Assembly: GCA_040143965.1 (NCBI GenBank)
Contig: JASJQH010000203.1
Coordinates: 1 to 21,480 of the forward strand
Length of the DNA: 21,480 nt
Direction: 5' to 3'
From: Basidiobolus ranarum
Lineage: Eukaryota; Basidiobolomycota; Basidiobolomycetes; Basidiobolales
Below the pieces are notes generated by a model. The model was not told the origin of the DNA, made no database searches, and saw only the letters and a list, made by a program, of their open reading frames with translations. Of the stretch, positions 12,385 through 21,424 are shown one piece after another. The translations under genes and the position numbers were made by a program. How positions within the stretch are numbered: position 1 is the first letter of the stretch; each line of letters begins with the position of its first letter.

Positions 12385-13140
12385 ATGCTCACTCAAGGGA
12401 CATTTGATATCGAGCCAAAGCAAAGCTTTCACCCAAATCTATTAATACATTTCCCAACCTCAGATTTAAGTACTCCTCATGCTCTTTGTAAATTAAATGT
12501 ATTTTACGACCTTCCACGAGACATCATTTTAGATCCATATCAATTAAATGACTTGGAACCCTACTTGGGTAAAGCCAAAATATATGGGAAGGTGGAACTT
12601 GAGGTGCCTGTAAGTGAGATTTCCGAGAAAGAAGCTCCTTCTCTTCTTATCTCACCAGTAATAAGCACACAAGATGGACAAGAATTAGTTGAAATTAAAG
12701 TTCCAGTTCACATGAGATATCAGCTTCCAGCAAACATAGGTGAAGGAACTCACGAAAGTATAATGATTAAGGCACCATATGTATTCTGGAGTTGTCCTGA
12801 AGGTATCTTAGCCAAGTTTCTTTTTAACTAGAATGTTCTATCCTTTTGCTAGTTTATTTAATCCTTTTTTTTAGGAGTCAAGTTGTCGGAGGCATATAAC
12901 GTGGATGAACTTGCACCTTCTTTACTTCAAAAAGAATATCTTGAACCAACGAACATATATCCTATAACGTTGAGTAATCAAAATATAACACAAGAAATAC
13001 TGATGCCTAAAGGACAACTAGAAAGCGAAGAACTAGTCCAGAATATCACTTTAGGATGTATGATCCTAAGCTTTCTCTGGGTTGTATTCACTATAGTACG
13101 CAAGGCCATTCGCAATTTTCGTATCTCGAAAGAGGATTAG
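12385..13140 (+). CDS. PIG-X/Pbn1-like subunit of GPI mannosyltransferase I
   Basis: Exons 12385-12802 and 12875-13140 are joined across a 72-nt intron with a long pyrimidine tract before its AG and give 227 residues. PIG-X (Pbn1 in yeast) is an ER membrane protein that stabilises the catalytic PIG-M (Gpi14), which adds the first mannose to the GPI anchor precursor. Family traits visible: FHPNLLIHF near the start, DIILDPYQL, VPVHMRYQLP, then a late hydrophobic segment (about residues 198-214, LGCMILSFLWVVFTIV) and a short basic tail RKAIRNFR facing the cytosol. The chosen ATG is the first in frame. The open frame extends slightly upstream without an ATG, and the expected N-terminal signal sequence is absent, so the true 5' end may be different. 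AATAAA lies at 13193. The match is by overall pattern. Confidence 0.75.
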
Positions 13141-13192
13141 TTGACATTATAATTTACAATATTCGTTCCCAAGCTGCAATTATTCAATCAAT

Positions 13193-13198
13193 AATAAA
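13193..13198 (+). other. Polyadenylation signal of the PIG-X gene
   Basis: A canonical AATAAA lies 53 bases after the PIG-X stop and 132 bases before the next start codon. Confidence 0.5.
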
Positions 13199-13329
13199 CT
13201 TTGATCATCATTTTCATCATACATATTATCATGTACACTTTACTAAAACCAAATTTAGTTGTAGTAAATCACAATTCAATAAATATCAAGCTTTGTTATT
13301 TATCTTAGATTTTCGCTTAGAACACGTTC

Positions 13330-14298
13330 ATGTTGGACATGGCTTCTACACCGAGGAGATTAAAGGTGATTTGGAAACGTTGAAAATTCTTCCACTCTAA
13401 AGGTGCAGAGAGACTGTATCTGTAGATTTACTAAACTCAACTTATTTATCAGGGGTTATCCATTTCCAAGTCGATCGTCTATGGAACAATTGCAACCCCG
13501 ATTTTTAGCAAAAAAGTTATAGAACCTGGCTCCCATACACATAACTGGGTAGTATCTGTACGGGGTTTAAATAACGAAGATATATCCCATTTCATCAAAA
13601 AAGTGAACTTTAAACTCCACGAGTCTTTTGCAAATCCCAATCGAGGTATGGATTGAAGCATTTTACTCAAATTAGCTATATAAATTCAATCAAGAAGTTC
13701 ACACCTTTCATTCTAGTGGTCGAGAAGGCACCTTTTGAGGTGAGTGAGACTGGTTGGGGTGAGTTTGAGATAGTCATAAAGATCTACTTCAATAGTGTTA
13801 GTCATGAAAAACCCGTCACTTTATATCATCCCTTAAGACTTCATCCCTATGAAGACCTCGACAAAGTAAAATCATCAGCAAAGAATCCGATTGTACAGTA
13901 TTATCAGTATGAAGAGCTGGTACATACACAACATGTTAACTAGTTAATTGCGCCCACTCCTTCAACTCACTTTAAATTTAGATATTTAACGAGCCAACCG
14001 AGGCTATGTACAAACTACTGACTGAAAATGGGCCATCCACCTTACCGCTCCGCCAAACCGAGCATCATAAATTTAGTGAGTTACTACAGTGGGACCACCA
14101 CCTTCAATTGACCTTCTGACAGTTTTATGAACACATTTAGGTGTTGAATATGAAAAGGAAGAGCTTGAGCGCTTAGTGGCCGTTCAAGAAGAAATCAAAT
14201 TAGAAACGCAAAGTTATATAGACAGAATTCAAATACTAAATGAAGAACTGGCGAAACATCGGAATCAATTGACAGCCCTGGAAGAGGCAAAGAAATGA
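13330..14298 (+). CDS. YAF9: YEATS-domain chromatin protein, Yaf9/GAS41 type
   Basis: Exons 13330-13365, 13453-13645, 13717-13919, 13982-14075 and 14141-14298 join to 227 residues, almost exactly the size of yeast Yaf9. Yaf9/GAS41 is a shared subunit of the SWR1 (H2A.Z deposition) and NuA4 (histone acetyltransferase) complexes and reads acylated lysine on histone H3 in the nucleus. The YEATS domain is complete: KSIVYGTIA near the start, [12 protein letters not shown] (His40 and His42), [11 protein letters not shown], and [10 protein letters not shown] (89-95), which forms the aromatic acyl-lysine pocket, then [19 protein letters not shown] and a C-terminal coiled coil (about 177-225, [15 protein letters not shown] onward) match the complex-binding part. 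All introns are GT-AG. AATAAA overlaps the region just after the stop (14300). The second Met, residue 4, could also start translation. Confidence 0.94.
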
Positions 14299-14360
14299 TA
14301 ATAAATTGGTTTATTTCACGCGCCAGGAATCCCGATATTACATGTCTTTCACAATTCATA

Positions 14361-16066
14361 TCATTTATGCACATTTACCGAGCGCTTGAACATGCGGACG
14401 ATCTCGTCTTCCTGCTCGCCTGATTGTGACTGCGTGTTAGCGTTATTGTTCGCTTCTTCTTCATCTTCTATTTCCTCCTCTTCCTCGCTCTCCTCATCTT
14501 CATCTTCTGTTTCCTCCTCTTCTTCGCTTTCCTCCTCCTCCTCGCTGCTTTCCTCTACTTCGCGTCTGGATACAATAGGTCAGTGACTGTCTCAATACGA
14601 TATAAAACAGGGAGGCTACTAACCTAGAGCTATGATTTGGATTTTCGAAAAGAAGATCATCGACATCCGCCTCATCTATAAGACAAATGATGAACAACAG
14701 GCTCAACAAATTCAACCACTCCATTTCACGATTCCATACCTCTTTTACGTTGATGATCCTCTTCGATACTAGCCAACCATTCGTTTTGTACTCTTACGAT
14801 ATCTGCTGAGTCTTTGCATGCCGCGTATTTCTTGAGGATTTCCCTGATGGTTGTTAAATGAAAAGAAATTCAATAAAATCATCGACAGTTGTGGAGGCGT
14901 GTGTGCGAGTGTGAAGCTTACTCATTAACTTCTTTAAAACCATGGCCCCATTTAAATTTGCTCATGACTTCGTCTCCATATTCATCCATGCCTATTTGAG
15001 TCACCAGTTAATCTAACTGAATGAATGCATATGCTGAAGATAAACATACCACAGATGTAGAAGCAAGCAGCATAAGCTTCCGCACAATTTAATCTGTATG
15101 GTTTTCCATAATTGACGGGATTAGCAGCCACCAAGAATGGTACTGAAAGAGTATAGAGTGAGATTAGAAACTGGGAGCGTAGAGAGAGAATCTATTAGAG
15201 TAAAATAACCACTTACAAAGTCTATTATGTTTAGCACGTAATCTATTGAGGGGTACTTCGTCTAATTTAGCCCATGAGCATTCAACTACTGCAATACCAT
15301 TTTCAAGGATGATATCTTTATCCTCAGGAGAGACTGCCTGCTTTCCACTTGGACTGAAAGGAGTTCGACAATATAAATACTAATTGGTTCCATGGTAAGG
15401 TATAATTCGTCTTTTACCTGAGTACAACTCCACGAAAACCCTGAGTGACTTTCAGAGATCTGACCATACCCAATCTTTCCAACCTCTTACCAGAGCAACG
15501 TTTAGGATCACATTGTTCGAAATCCTGTTGAAAAAGGTAACTAACGTGTTAAACAGCCGTAAAACAAGGAGACCAAGTCAAATGGATAAACTTGCCCACA
15601 TAGCAAGAGGAATCGGGATCTTTCTTGCGCCATTTTCTTTAAAACCCAAGATAAGAAAATCAAATGGATCAGTAAGTGTAGAAAGATGGACTGAAAACTC
15701 TCTAACCAAAGTAAAACTTTAAAATCACCTTTTGGGGTATCATTTAAGTCAGCAGCATTCTCCACTACCTCACGAACTCTATTAAGAGAGTGAAAAAAGG
15801 TGGGTTAAATAAACCTTGTCAAAATATGGAGTATTGATAGGTCTCCTTCAACTTTTACTTTGATATTCATTAAGAAAAAGTATTTTGAGCAAAGATTCGA
15901 ACTAGGTTCTTTTTACTTTTGAAAGAAGTCTATCAAACTAAAGGGAATAAATATAAAACCTGTTCCCACGTTCGTATTTTTCATTTCTACCTTTGGAGGT
16001 TTTTTTAGCTGGTTTATGGTGGTGTTTACCGTTACCACCACCGTCTTCGTTTCCCTTTCTACCCAT
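14361..16066 (-). CDS. TSR3: Tsr3, 18S rRNA aminocarboxypropyltransferase, 10 exons
   Basis: Exons (minus): 16066-15960, 15778-15729, 15636-15596, 15524-15418, 15353-15217, 15142-15050, 14991-14922, 14843-14740, 14675-14624, 14565-14361, giving 321 residues. Tsr3 transfers the acp group from S-adenosylmethionine to the hypermodified N1-methylpseudouridine of 18S rRNA late in small-subunit maturation. Signatures: a Gly/His/Lys-rich start [33 protein letters not shown] (from about residue 62); [73 protein letters not shown]. The tail has a long Glu/Asp run (about 258-290), as in other eukaryotic Tsr3 proteins. Intron 3 (15595-15525) needs a GC-AG splice with donor GCAAGT; all others are GT-AG. 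The gene converges on YAF9 with 62 bp between stops. Confidence 0.95.
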
Positions 16067-16431
16067 GAATACTGTTTGTTAAAGAAGAACGAAGTCTAAA
16101 ACTTCAATGGATATTATAATAATCTAGATTTTTGTTAAGATAAATCCTCGGGAATGTTTCCTTTTTTTTTCCTAATAGTGAGGACTCTGGTTCGAGAAGG
16201 TAAATATTGGATTTCTTTGGCCAAGGGAATCTCTTCCATGGAAAAATTCCATTAATTTCCATGATTTCCGACACAAATGGGATATTTAAATTTGAATGTA
16301 AAAGAACTGTCCGATTTTACAACTGATTGTTTATAGTACTTTAGTGAACAAAACTATCTTTATTCTTTAAGCCGAAGATGGAGCATTTGGTACAAGAGAG
16401 ATGACAATTGGGGGGGGGGAAGAATTGATGT
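16067..16431. other. Spacer between transketolase and TSR3
   Basis: No gene. The region holds the transketolase 3' end and the TSR3 upstream region. A run of ten G (16410-16419; C in the mRNA sense) lies 13 bases past the transketolase stop, and a run of T follows at about 16162. Short palindromic CCATGGAAAAATTCCATT and TTTCCATG words occur at about 16236-16264. Confidence 0.5.
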
Positions 16432-18468
16432 TTAAAATGGTTGGGCAATGAGATGTGGAACAGGTTTGTTTTCGTAGTATTTAATGGTTTTCTGCGCCTT
16501 CTCCGAAATATTGGATGGTGTGAAACCGAAACGTTCATATAGTTGTTCGTATGGTGCGGATGAACCAAAGCCCTTCATTCCTATGCTTGCATGTGCGTAG
16601 CGAGACCATCCAAAAGTACTCATGGCCTCCACACTAAGAACTGGGATACCTTCTGGGAATACCGACTCCTTGTAGGCCTGCTTTTGCTCTTCAAACAACT
16701 CCATCGAAGGCATCGATACCACTCTGGTTTTAACCCCCTTCTTCTCCAATTCTTTAGCTGCATCTACCACAATAGATACCTCTGAGCCAGTGGCAACCAG
16801 AATGATTTGTGGTTTGTCGGCCCCTTGTAAGACATAACCACCCTTGAGTACATTCTCAACCGATGAACCTTCTAGTTGAGGTAAATTCTGACGTGTTAAC
16901 GCAATAACACTAGGACGCTTATTATTCCTAAGTGCAACCAAGTAAGCACCTGAGACTTCATTACCATCCGCAGGTCTGAGAACTAAGGTGTTGGGTGTGG
17001 CACGGAGAGTGGCCAAGGTTTCGATAGGCTGATGGGTAGGCCCATCCTCACCCAGGCCAATAGAGTCGTGAGTCATGATATAAATGATTCGTAGATGTGA
17101 AAGTGCAGATAAGCGAGAGGCACCAACCGCATACGAAATGAAGTTAAGGAATGTGGATGCAAAAGGTATCAAGGAACCATAAGCAGCAATTCCATTGGAA
17201 ATGGCGGCCATACCATGTTCACGGACACCATAACGAATGTAACGACCAGAATAATCACCCAAGCCAGTGCTTTTAGGTTGGAAGTCAACTGCAGTTTTCC
17301 ATCTGGTGAGATTAGAATGGGTAAGATCGGCAGAACCACCCACTAGCTCAGGCACCTTGTCGGCAATAGCATTCAAAAGGGTTTCCGATAATTTTCTAGT
17401 AGCAATGGCCGCATCTGAAGGCTTATAACGAGGAAGTGCCTCTTCCCAGCCAGATGGAAGTTCTCCTGCAAAGCGACGCTTGAATTCTTTAGCAAGATCT
17501 GGATATTTCTCACTATACTTCTTGAAAGTTTCATTCCATTCCTTTTCATAAACGGCACCTTGCTTCTTAACCTGGTCATAGAACTCATATACGTCATCGG
17601 ACACGAAGAACTTTTTATCTCCATCAAGTCCAAATTTGTTCTTGATGGAGACAATATCATCGCTCTTGAGAGGAGCACCATGGACTTTCTCAGTACCTTC
17701 GAGAAGAGATCCATAACCGATAGTGGTTTTTATCTTAATGATACTGGGCTTATCGGTGACTTTCTTCGCTTCAGCAATAGCCTTAACAATACTTTCGATA
17801 TCCGTGTCACCATCGCCCACAGAAAGAGTATGCCATCCGTAAGCTTCATAACGCTTGAGGACATCTTCAGTGAAGCTGAGATCGGTGCTGCCATCAATTT
17901 GGATTTGGTTATCGTCATAGAGGGCAATAAGTTTACCAAGTTTAAGATGACCAGCCAAGGAAGCAGTTTCAGAAGCCACACCTTCTTGAAGACAACCATC
18001 GCCTAAGATGGAGAAAGTGTAGTTGTCGATGATTTTGAAATCATCCTTGTTGAAAGTGGCTTCCATATGGGCTTCAGCAAGAGCGAGTCCAACAGCGTTG
18101 GAAATACCTTGGCCCAAGGGACCAGTGGTTACCTCGATACCATCGGTCATATAGTTCTCCGGATGACCAGGGCAGATACTGTCCAACTGGCGGAAAGTCT
18201 TTAGATCCTCCATGGTCACCTTGTAACCCAGAAGATGAAGGAGAACGTATTGAAGGGCACAAGCGTGACCATTAGACAGAATAAACCGATCTCTATTAGG
18301 CCATGCGGGATTTTCGGGGTTGAACTTCATATATTTTGTAAACAGCACATGGGCCATAGGAGCACACCCCATGGGCGCGCCAGGATGTCCTGAGTTGGCT
18401 TTGAAAACTACATCAGCAGCGAGAGTACGGATGGTGTTGATACAACGAATGTCTTTCGAGTCGCTCAT
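16432..18468 (-). CDS. TKL1: Transketolase
   Basis: This is an intronless 678-residue protein, the size of yeast transketolase. It moves two-carbon ketol units between sugar phosphates in the non-oxidative pentose phosphate pathway in the cytosol, using thiamine diphosphate and a divalent metal. Visible sites: SGHPGAPMG (26-34), SNGHACALQY (65-74), GPLGQG (116-121), the cofactor motif GDGCLQEG (156-163) through Asn187, KVHGAPL (261-267), catalytic Glu417 in REHGM, and HDSIGLGEDGPTHQ (467-480) with substrate-contacting histidines. The frame is open to an ATG at 18513, but I prefer 18468 (MSDSKDIRCIN). It matches the usual family start, and a TATA box only 25 bases before 18513 would place the transcript start at or after that codon. 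The extra 15 residues would be hydrophobic (MHFLLLSR). Confidence 0.97.
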   Translation of the reverse strand: MSDSKDIRCINTIRTLAADVVFKANSGHPGAPMGCAPMAHVLFTKYMKFNPENPAWPNRDRFILSNGHACALQYVLLHLLGYKVTMEDLKTFRQLDSICPGHPENYMTDGIEVTTGPLGQGISNAVGLALAEAHMEATFNKDDFKIIDNYTFSILGDGCLQEGVASETASLAGHLKLGKLIALYDDNQIQIDGSTDLSFTEDVLKRYEAYGWHTLSVGDGDTDIESIVKAIAEAKKVTDKPSIIKIKTTIGYGSLLEGTEKVHGAPLKSDDIVSIKNKFGLDGDKKFFVSDDVYEFYDQVKKQGAVYEKEWNETFKKYSEKYPDLAKEFKRRFAGELPSGWEEALPRYKPSDAAIATRKLSETLLNAIADKVPELVGGSADLTHSNLTRWKTAVDFQPKSTGLGDYSGRYIRYGVREHGMAAISNGIAAYGSLIPFASTFLNFISYAVGASRLSALSHLRIIYIMTHDSIGLGEDGPTHQPIETLATLRATPNTLVLRPADGNEVSGAYLVALRNNKRPSVIALTRQNLPQLEGSSVENVLKGGYVLQGADKPQIILVATGSEVSIVVDAAKELEKKGVKTRVVSMPSMELFEEQKQAYKESVFPEGIPVLSVEAMSTFGWSRYAHASIGMKGFGSSAPYEQLYERFGFTPSNISEKAQKTIKYYENKPVPHLIAQPF

Positions 18469-18538
18469 GTTTAAATTGCACGAATAGGGGCGGGACAGCA
18501 ATAGAAAATGCAAATTTCACAATGCCTCTTGAATGGCC

Positions 18539-18546
18539 TTATATAG
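18539..18546 (-). promoter_or_regulatory. TATA box of transketolase
   Basis: CCTATATAAGG is read toward the transketolase gene, about 70 bases before the preferred ATG at 18468. Transcription starting about 30 bases downstream would give a leader of roughly 40 nt. Confidence 0.6.
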
Positions 18547-18722
18547 GGGATGATGAATGAATGTCTCAGAATTTTATCTCAGACTAGCTTACGAAGATAC
18601 GTCTTCATAATGGCATTTCATTGACATACCATTTCTTTCTACCTTCACCAATGAGGTGTCATAGCGATTGGGTGACGAATTATGGCTATTATGGCTATTT
18701 TAAACGACTAGTTGGGGAGCAT

Positions 18723-18816
18723 AATGATCGTATTGAGCTTTAGTGTCCATTTATTGGCAATGATCGTATTGAGCTTTGGTGTCCATTTATTGGTAATGAT
18801 CGTATTGAGCGAGCTG
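18723..18816. repeat. 36-bp tandem repeat, about 2.6 copies
   Basis: The core AATGATCGTATTGAGC starts at 18723, 18759 and 18795, exactly 36 bases apart. The first two full units differ at only one or two bases; the third stops after the core. It sits in the intergenic region between transketolase and 14-3-3, about 180 bases upstream of the transketolase TATA box. Confidence 0.88.
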
Positions 18817-19428
18817 GGCAATTATGGTGATTCTGAATGGTTCAGCCCAGACGAAAAAGAGGCTTTGAGGTTAATGCATTAGAGCATATAAAAAAGTCTC
18901 TTCATGTGAAGATATTCTCTAACAGCACCAAAGTCAAGTCAACTATGATTCTATCCGAACGCTGCTATGACCTTGACTTTGGCCACGACTTTAATCGTGA
19001 CTACCAATTAAAGTGGCTTGGCTCATTACTTAGCTAGGGGTACAAGAAAGATAGCAGTAACCCTTGCAATAGTTAAGATGATTGAGTCATAGCATACAGT
19101 GTAGGTACAAATCTCTAGAGAATTGGACGGATTCATGTGACCGCTATAGGGGAATCTGTTGTAATTGGTTTAAATGACTGACCACTGTACTTGAAGGCAC
19201 TGCGAATTATTAAATTTGGATGCGTATATCCTAGAAAATACGTGTATATTGACACTGATGGATATAATGGTGACGACACCGTCTAATCCAGGGTTTATTG
19301 GGGGATTCTAATTCGTCATAAGTGACCTTCTTTTCCCTAGTTACTCCTATTGCCTTCCTTATTGCTGCTCTGTTCAAGTTTCTTTACCTCACCTTCACTA
19401 CTACCGAATTAATCCCTAGAAAAACAGA

Positions 19429-20432
19429 ATGGAACTATCCAAAGCCGATCAAGTTTACATGGCTAAGCTCGCTGAGCAGGCTGAGCGGTATGATGGTAAT
19501 ATACACTTACAATATTTGAGTAATTCATATTTTCGACCATAGTTTTATTTACTTTGTATTTCTTTTAAAAGAAATGGTCTCTCATATGAAGAAAGTTGCT
19601 GCTCTTGGAGAAGAACTCACGGTTGAAGAGAGAAATCTTTTATCTGTGGCTTACAAAAATGTTATTGGCGCTCGTCGTGCCTCATGGCGTATCGTTTCCT
19701 CTATTGAACAAAAAGAAGAGAGTAAAGGAAACGACGCTCAATATACTAAAGTACGAGCTTACAGAAACAAGATTGAACTTGAGCTTAGTGATATTTGCCA
19801 TGATGTTCTGAAGGTTCTGGATGACCACCTTGTTCCCAAGGCTGTCAATGGCGAGTCTAAAGTATTTTATTTGAAGATGTAAGTTATTTATTGACTAATT
19901 TAGCGTCGAAATGGTACGATTAACATGTAATTTTCACGGAAATTCAGGAAAGGTGACTATTATCGCTATCTTTCTGAGTTCGCAGCAGAGGATAAGCGCA
20001 AAGAGACTGCTGACCAATCTTTAGAAGCCTACAAGGCTGCTAGTGATGTGGCTGTAACTGATTTAGCCCCTACTCATCCTATTCGTCTTGGCCTTGCCCT
20101 TAACTTCTCAGTTTTCTACTATGAAATTCTCAACTCCCCTGATCGTGCCTGCCACTTGGCCAAGCAGGCGTTTGATGATGCCATCGCTGAGTTGGACACC
20201 CTGAGTGAGGAAAGCTACAAGGATAGTACGCTTATTATGCAGCTCTTGAGAGATAATCTTACTCTTTGGAGTTCGGACATCCAAGACTCTGGTAAGTAAA
20301 TTAAAGATATCTACTATGTTTCAAGAGAAGACATGATAATAAATTTCTAACATTCTAGAAAAAGCAGACGAGAAGTCGAAGGAAGATGAAGAGGCTAAAG
20401 AGGATGAGGAGAAAGCCGAGGAGGATATCTAA
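19429..20432 (+). CDS. 14-3-3 protein
   Basis: Exons 19429-19495, 19572-19878, 19948-20291 and 20359-20432 join to 263 residues. 14-3-3 proteins are dimeric all-helical adaptors that bind phosphoserine/phosphothreonine motifs and control signalling, the cell cycle and metabolism. Signatures: [21 protein letters not shown] at the dimer face; [14 protein letters not shown] (50-63) with Lys51 and Arg58 of the phosphate pocket; [16 protein letters not shown] (121-136) with Arg131 and Tyr132; [14 protein letters not shown]; and [16 protein letters not shown]. The C-terminal tail is rich in Lys and Glu ([14 protein letters not shown]) and acidic at the end, as in fungal members. All three introns are GT-AG and 67-76 nt long. 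The start is the first in-frame ATG and matches the family N-terminus. Confidence 0.97.
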
Positions 20433-21054
20433 GAAACAATGTTGATGTAGTAAAGAAACTAAATCTTACAGTTTGTCTTTGCCCAACCTATGTTCTTCAC
20501 TCATTGTGACTTGCAATATACATCCATACAAAGACCAATATTCCCTTTTCTGCACTTTTATTTTCTACAATGATAGGATTCTTCGTAATTTTCTTTATGC
20601 CAGCGGTTTTTATAAAGACTTCTAATTATCCAATTACCTTAACAAATCATTTTCCAATTAAAACCAGATCAACACCATTTGTGACATTTCTCAGATCACT
20701 AAACAAATTCAGTGTTGCATAGTAACTGATTAAACTTATTTTGACACGTCGTTCGATCAGCTGGAATATGGCTGCTGGTAAGCTCGGATTGGTAGAATCA
20801 GTCGAGAAAACACGAATAGAGTCATGACTGAGGGCAAGTAGAAATCGAGGTATCTAGGTAGACGAGATTTAATTTGAACATTTTGATCGATGTTCCGAAA
20901 TAAGGTTACATTCGAATAAATCTAGGTTACATTCCATTGGAGTAAGGAATTCTATCTACAAAGGGTCAATATATATGCACAAATATATATCGAAGAAACT
21001 ATTAAAAGAGCGGGATGGTCCCACTTTCCAACCATTATCTTCTCTACCTTTGCC
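20433..21054. other. Intergenic region before the cysteine-rich protein gene
   Basis: No gene is supported. The word AGGTTACATTC occurs twice, at 20903-20913 and 20924-20934, 21 bases apart and about 130-150 bases before the next start codon, so it could be an upstream control element. Two TATATA-containing words (about 20969-20976 and 20983-20990) lie 65-85 bases before that ATG and are candidate TATA boxes. Confidence 0.5.
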
Positions 21055-21402
21055 ATGTTCTCTTTGTCCAAATATCTCACTGTCATCACTCTCATTTTGG
21101 CTCCCTTGGTAGTCCGTGGATTGGACATCCCTAACGTTCCCGATTGTAACATTTGCTTCAGTGTTCTGCCCGAGGGTTGCCGAGAGATCATGGGCAACGC
21201 CAAGACCTCTACTGCAAATGGACTTCGTGCTATGACTGAATGTATGTGTACCGATGAATACTTCACCGCCTTCAAAAGTTGCTCCGGTTGCTCTGCCAAA
21301 GCTATGGGTCACTTCACCAAGTCCGCTACCGAGGAAGATTTCAAGCAAACTCAGGAAGCGTGCAAGATGCTCTTGGAACATTTGAAAAAGCAAAAGCAAT
21401 AG
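21055..21402 (+). CDS. Small secreted eight-cysteine protein
   Basis: This is an intronless 115-residue protein. Residues 1-22 form a signal peptide with hydrophobic core YLTVITLILAPLVV and likely cleavage after RG. The mature part has exactly eight cysteines, at 31, 34, 42, 63, 65, 76, 79 and 103, in the pattern CxxC...C...CxC...CxxC...C, which suggests four disulfides. The tail is charged (HLKKQKQ). Eight cysteines recall CFEM-type fungal proteins, but the spacing and lack of the CFEM aspartate context do not fit well. It is better called a small secreted cysteine-rich protein of unknown function, perhaps extracellular or wall-associated. A longer reverse-strand frame covers the same bases but lacks the signal peptide and cysteine order. 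Confidence 0.8.
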   Translation: MFSLSKYLTVITLILAPLVVRGLDIPNVPDCNICFSVLPEGCREIMGNAKTSTANGLRAMTECMCTDEYFTAFKSCSGCSAKAMGHFTKSATEEDFKQTQEACKMLLEHLKKQKQ

Positions 21403-21424
21403 GTGGATCTGACTGGATTAGATT

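Larger units (their letters stand above)
18469..19428. other. Divergent intergenic region between transketolase and 14-3-3
   Basis: About 960 bases separate two strongly expressed housekeeping gene families transcribed away from each other. It contains the transketolase TATA box, a 36-bp tandem repeat and, just before the 14-3-3 start (about 19320-19420), a pyrimidine-rich leader. The open frame at 18837-19037 has no recognisable features and is probably chance. Confidence 0.55.

Noticed and set aside
13056-13400. 114-codon plus-strand frame
   Set aside because: It overlaps the end of PIG-X and the start of the YEATS gene in another frame and shows no motif.
14386-14586. Serine-rich plus-strand frame
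   Set aside because: It is the complement of the Glu/Asp-rich tail of Tsr3; the serine run is an artefact of reading GAG/GAA repeats backwards.
17560-18006. 148-codon plus-strand open frame
   Set aside because: It lies entirely antisense to the conserved transketolase coding sequence and has no domain of its own.
18469-18513. Upstream ATG extending transketolase by 15 residues
   Set aside because: The TATA box is too close to this ATG for it to be in the transcript with a usable leader, and family members begin at the downstream Met.
18837-19037. 66-codon frame upstream of 14-3-3
   Set aside because: No recognisable domain; it lies in the intergenic region and is best explained as chance.
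20956-21399. 147-codon minus-strand open frame
   Set aside because: It is antisense to the cysteine-rich protein gene, which has a signal peptide and ordered cysteines; the reverse frame has neither.
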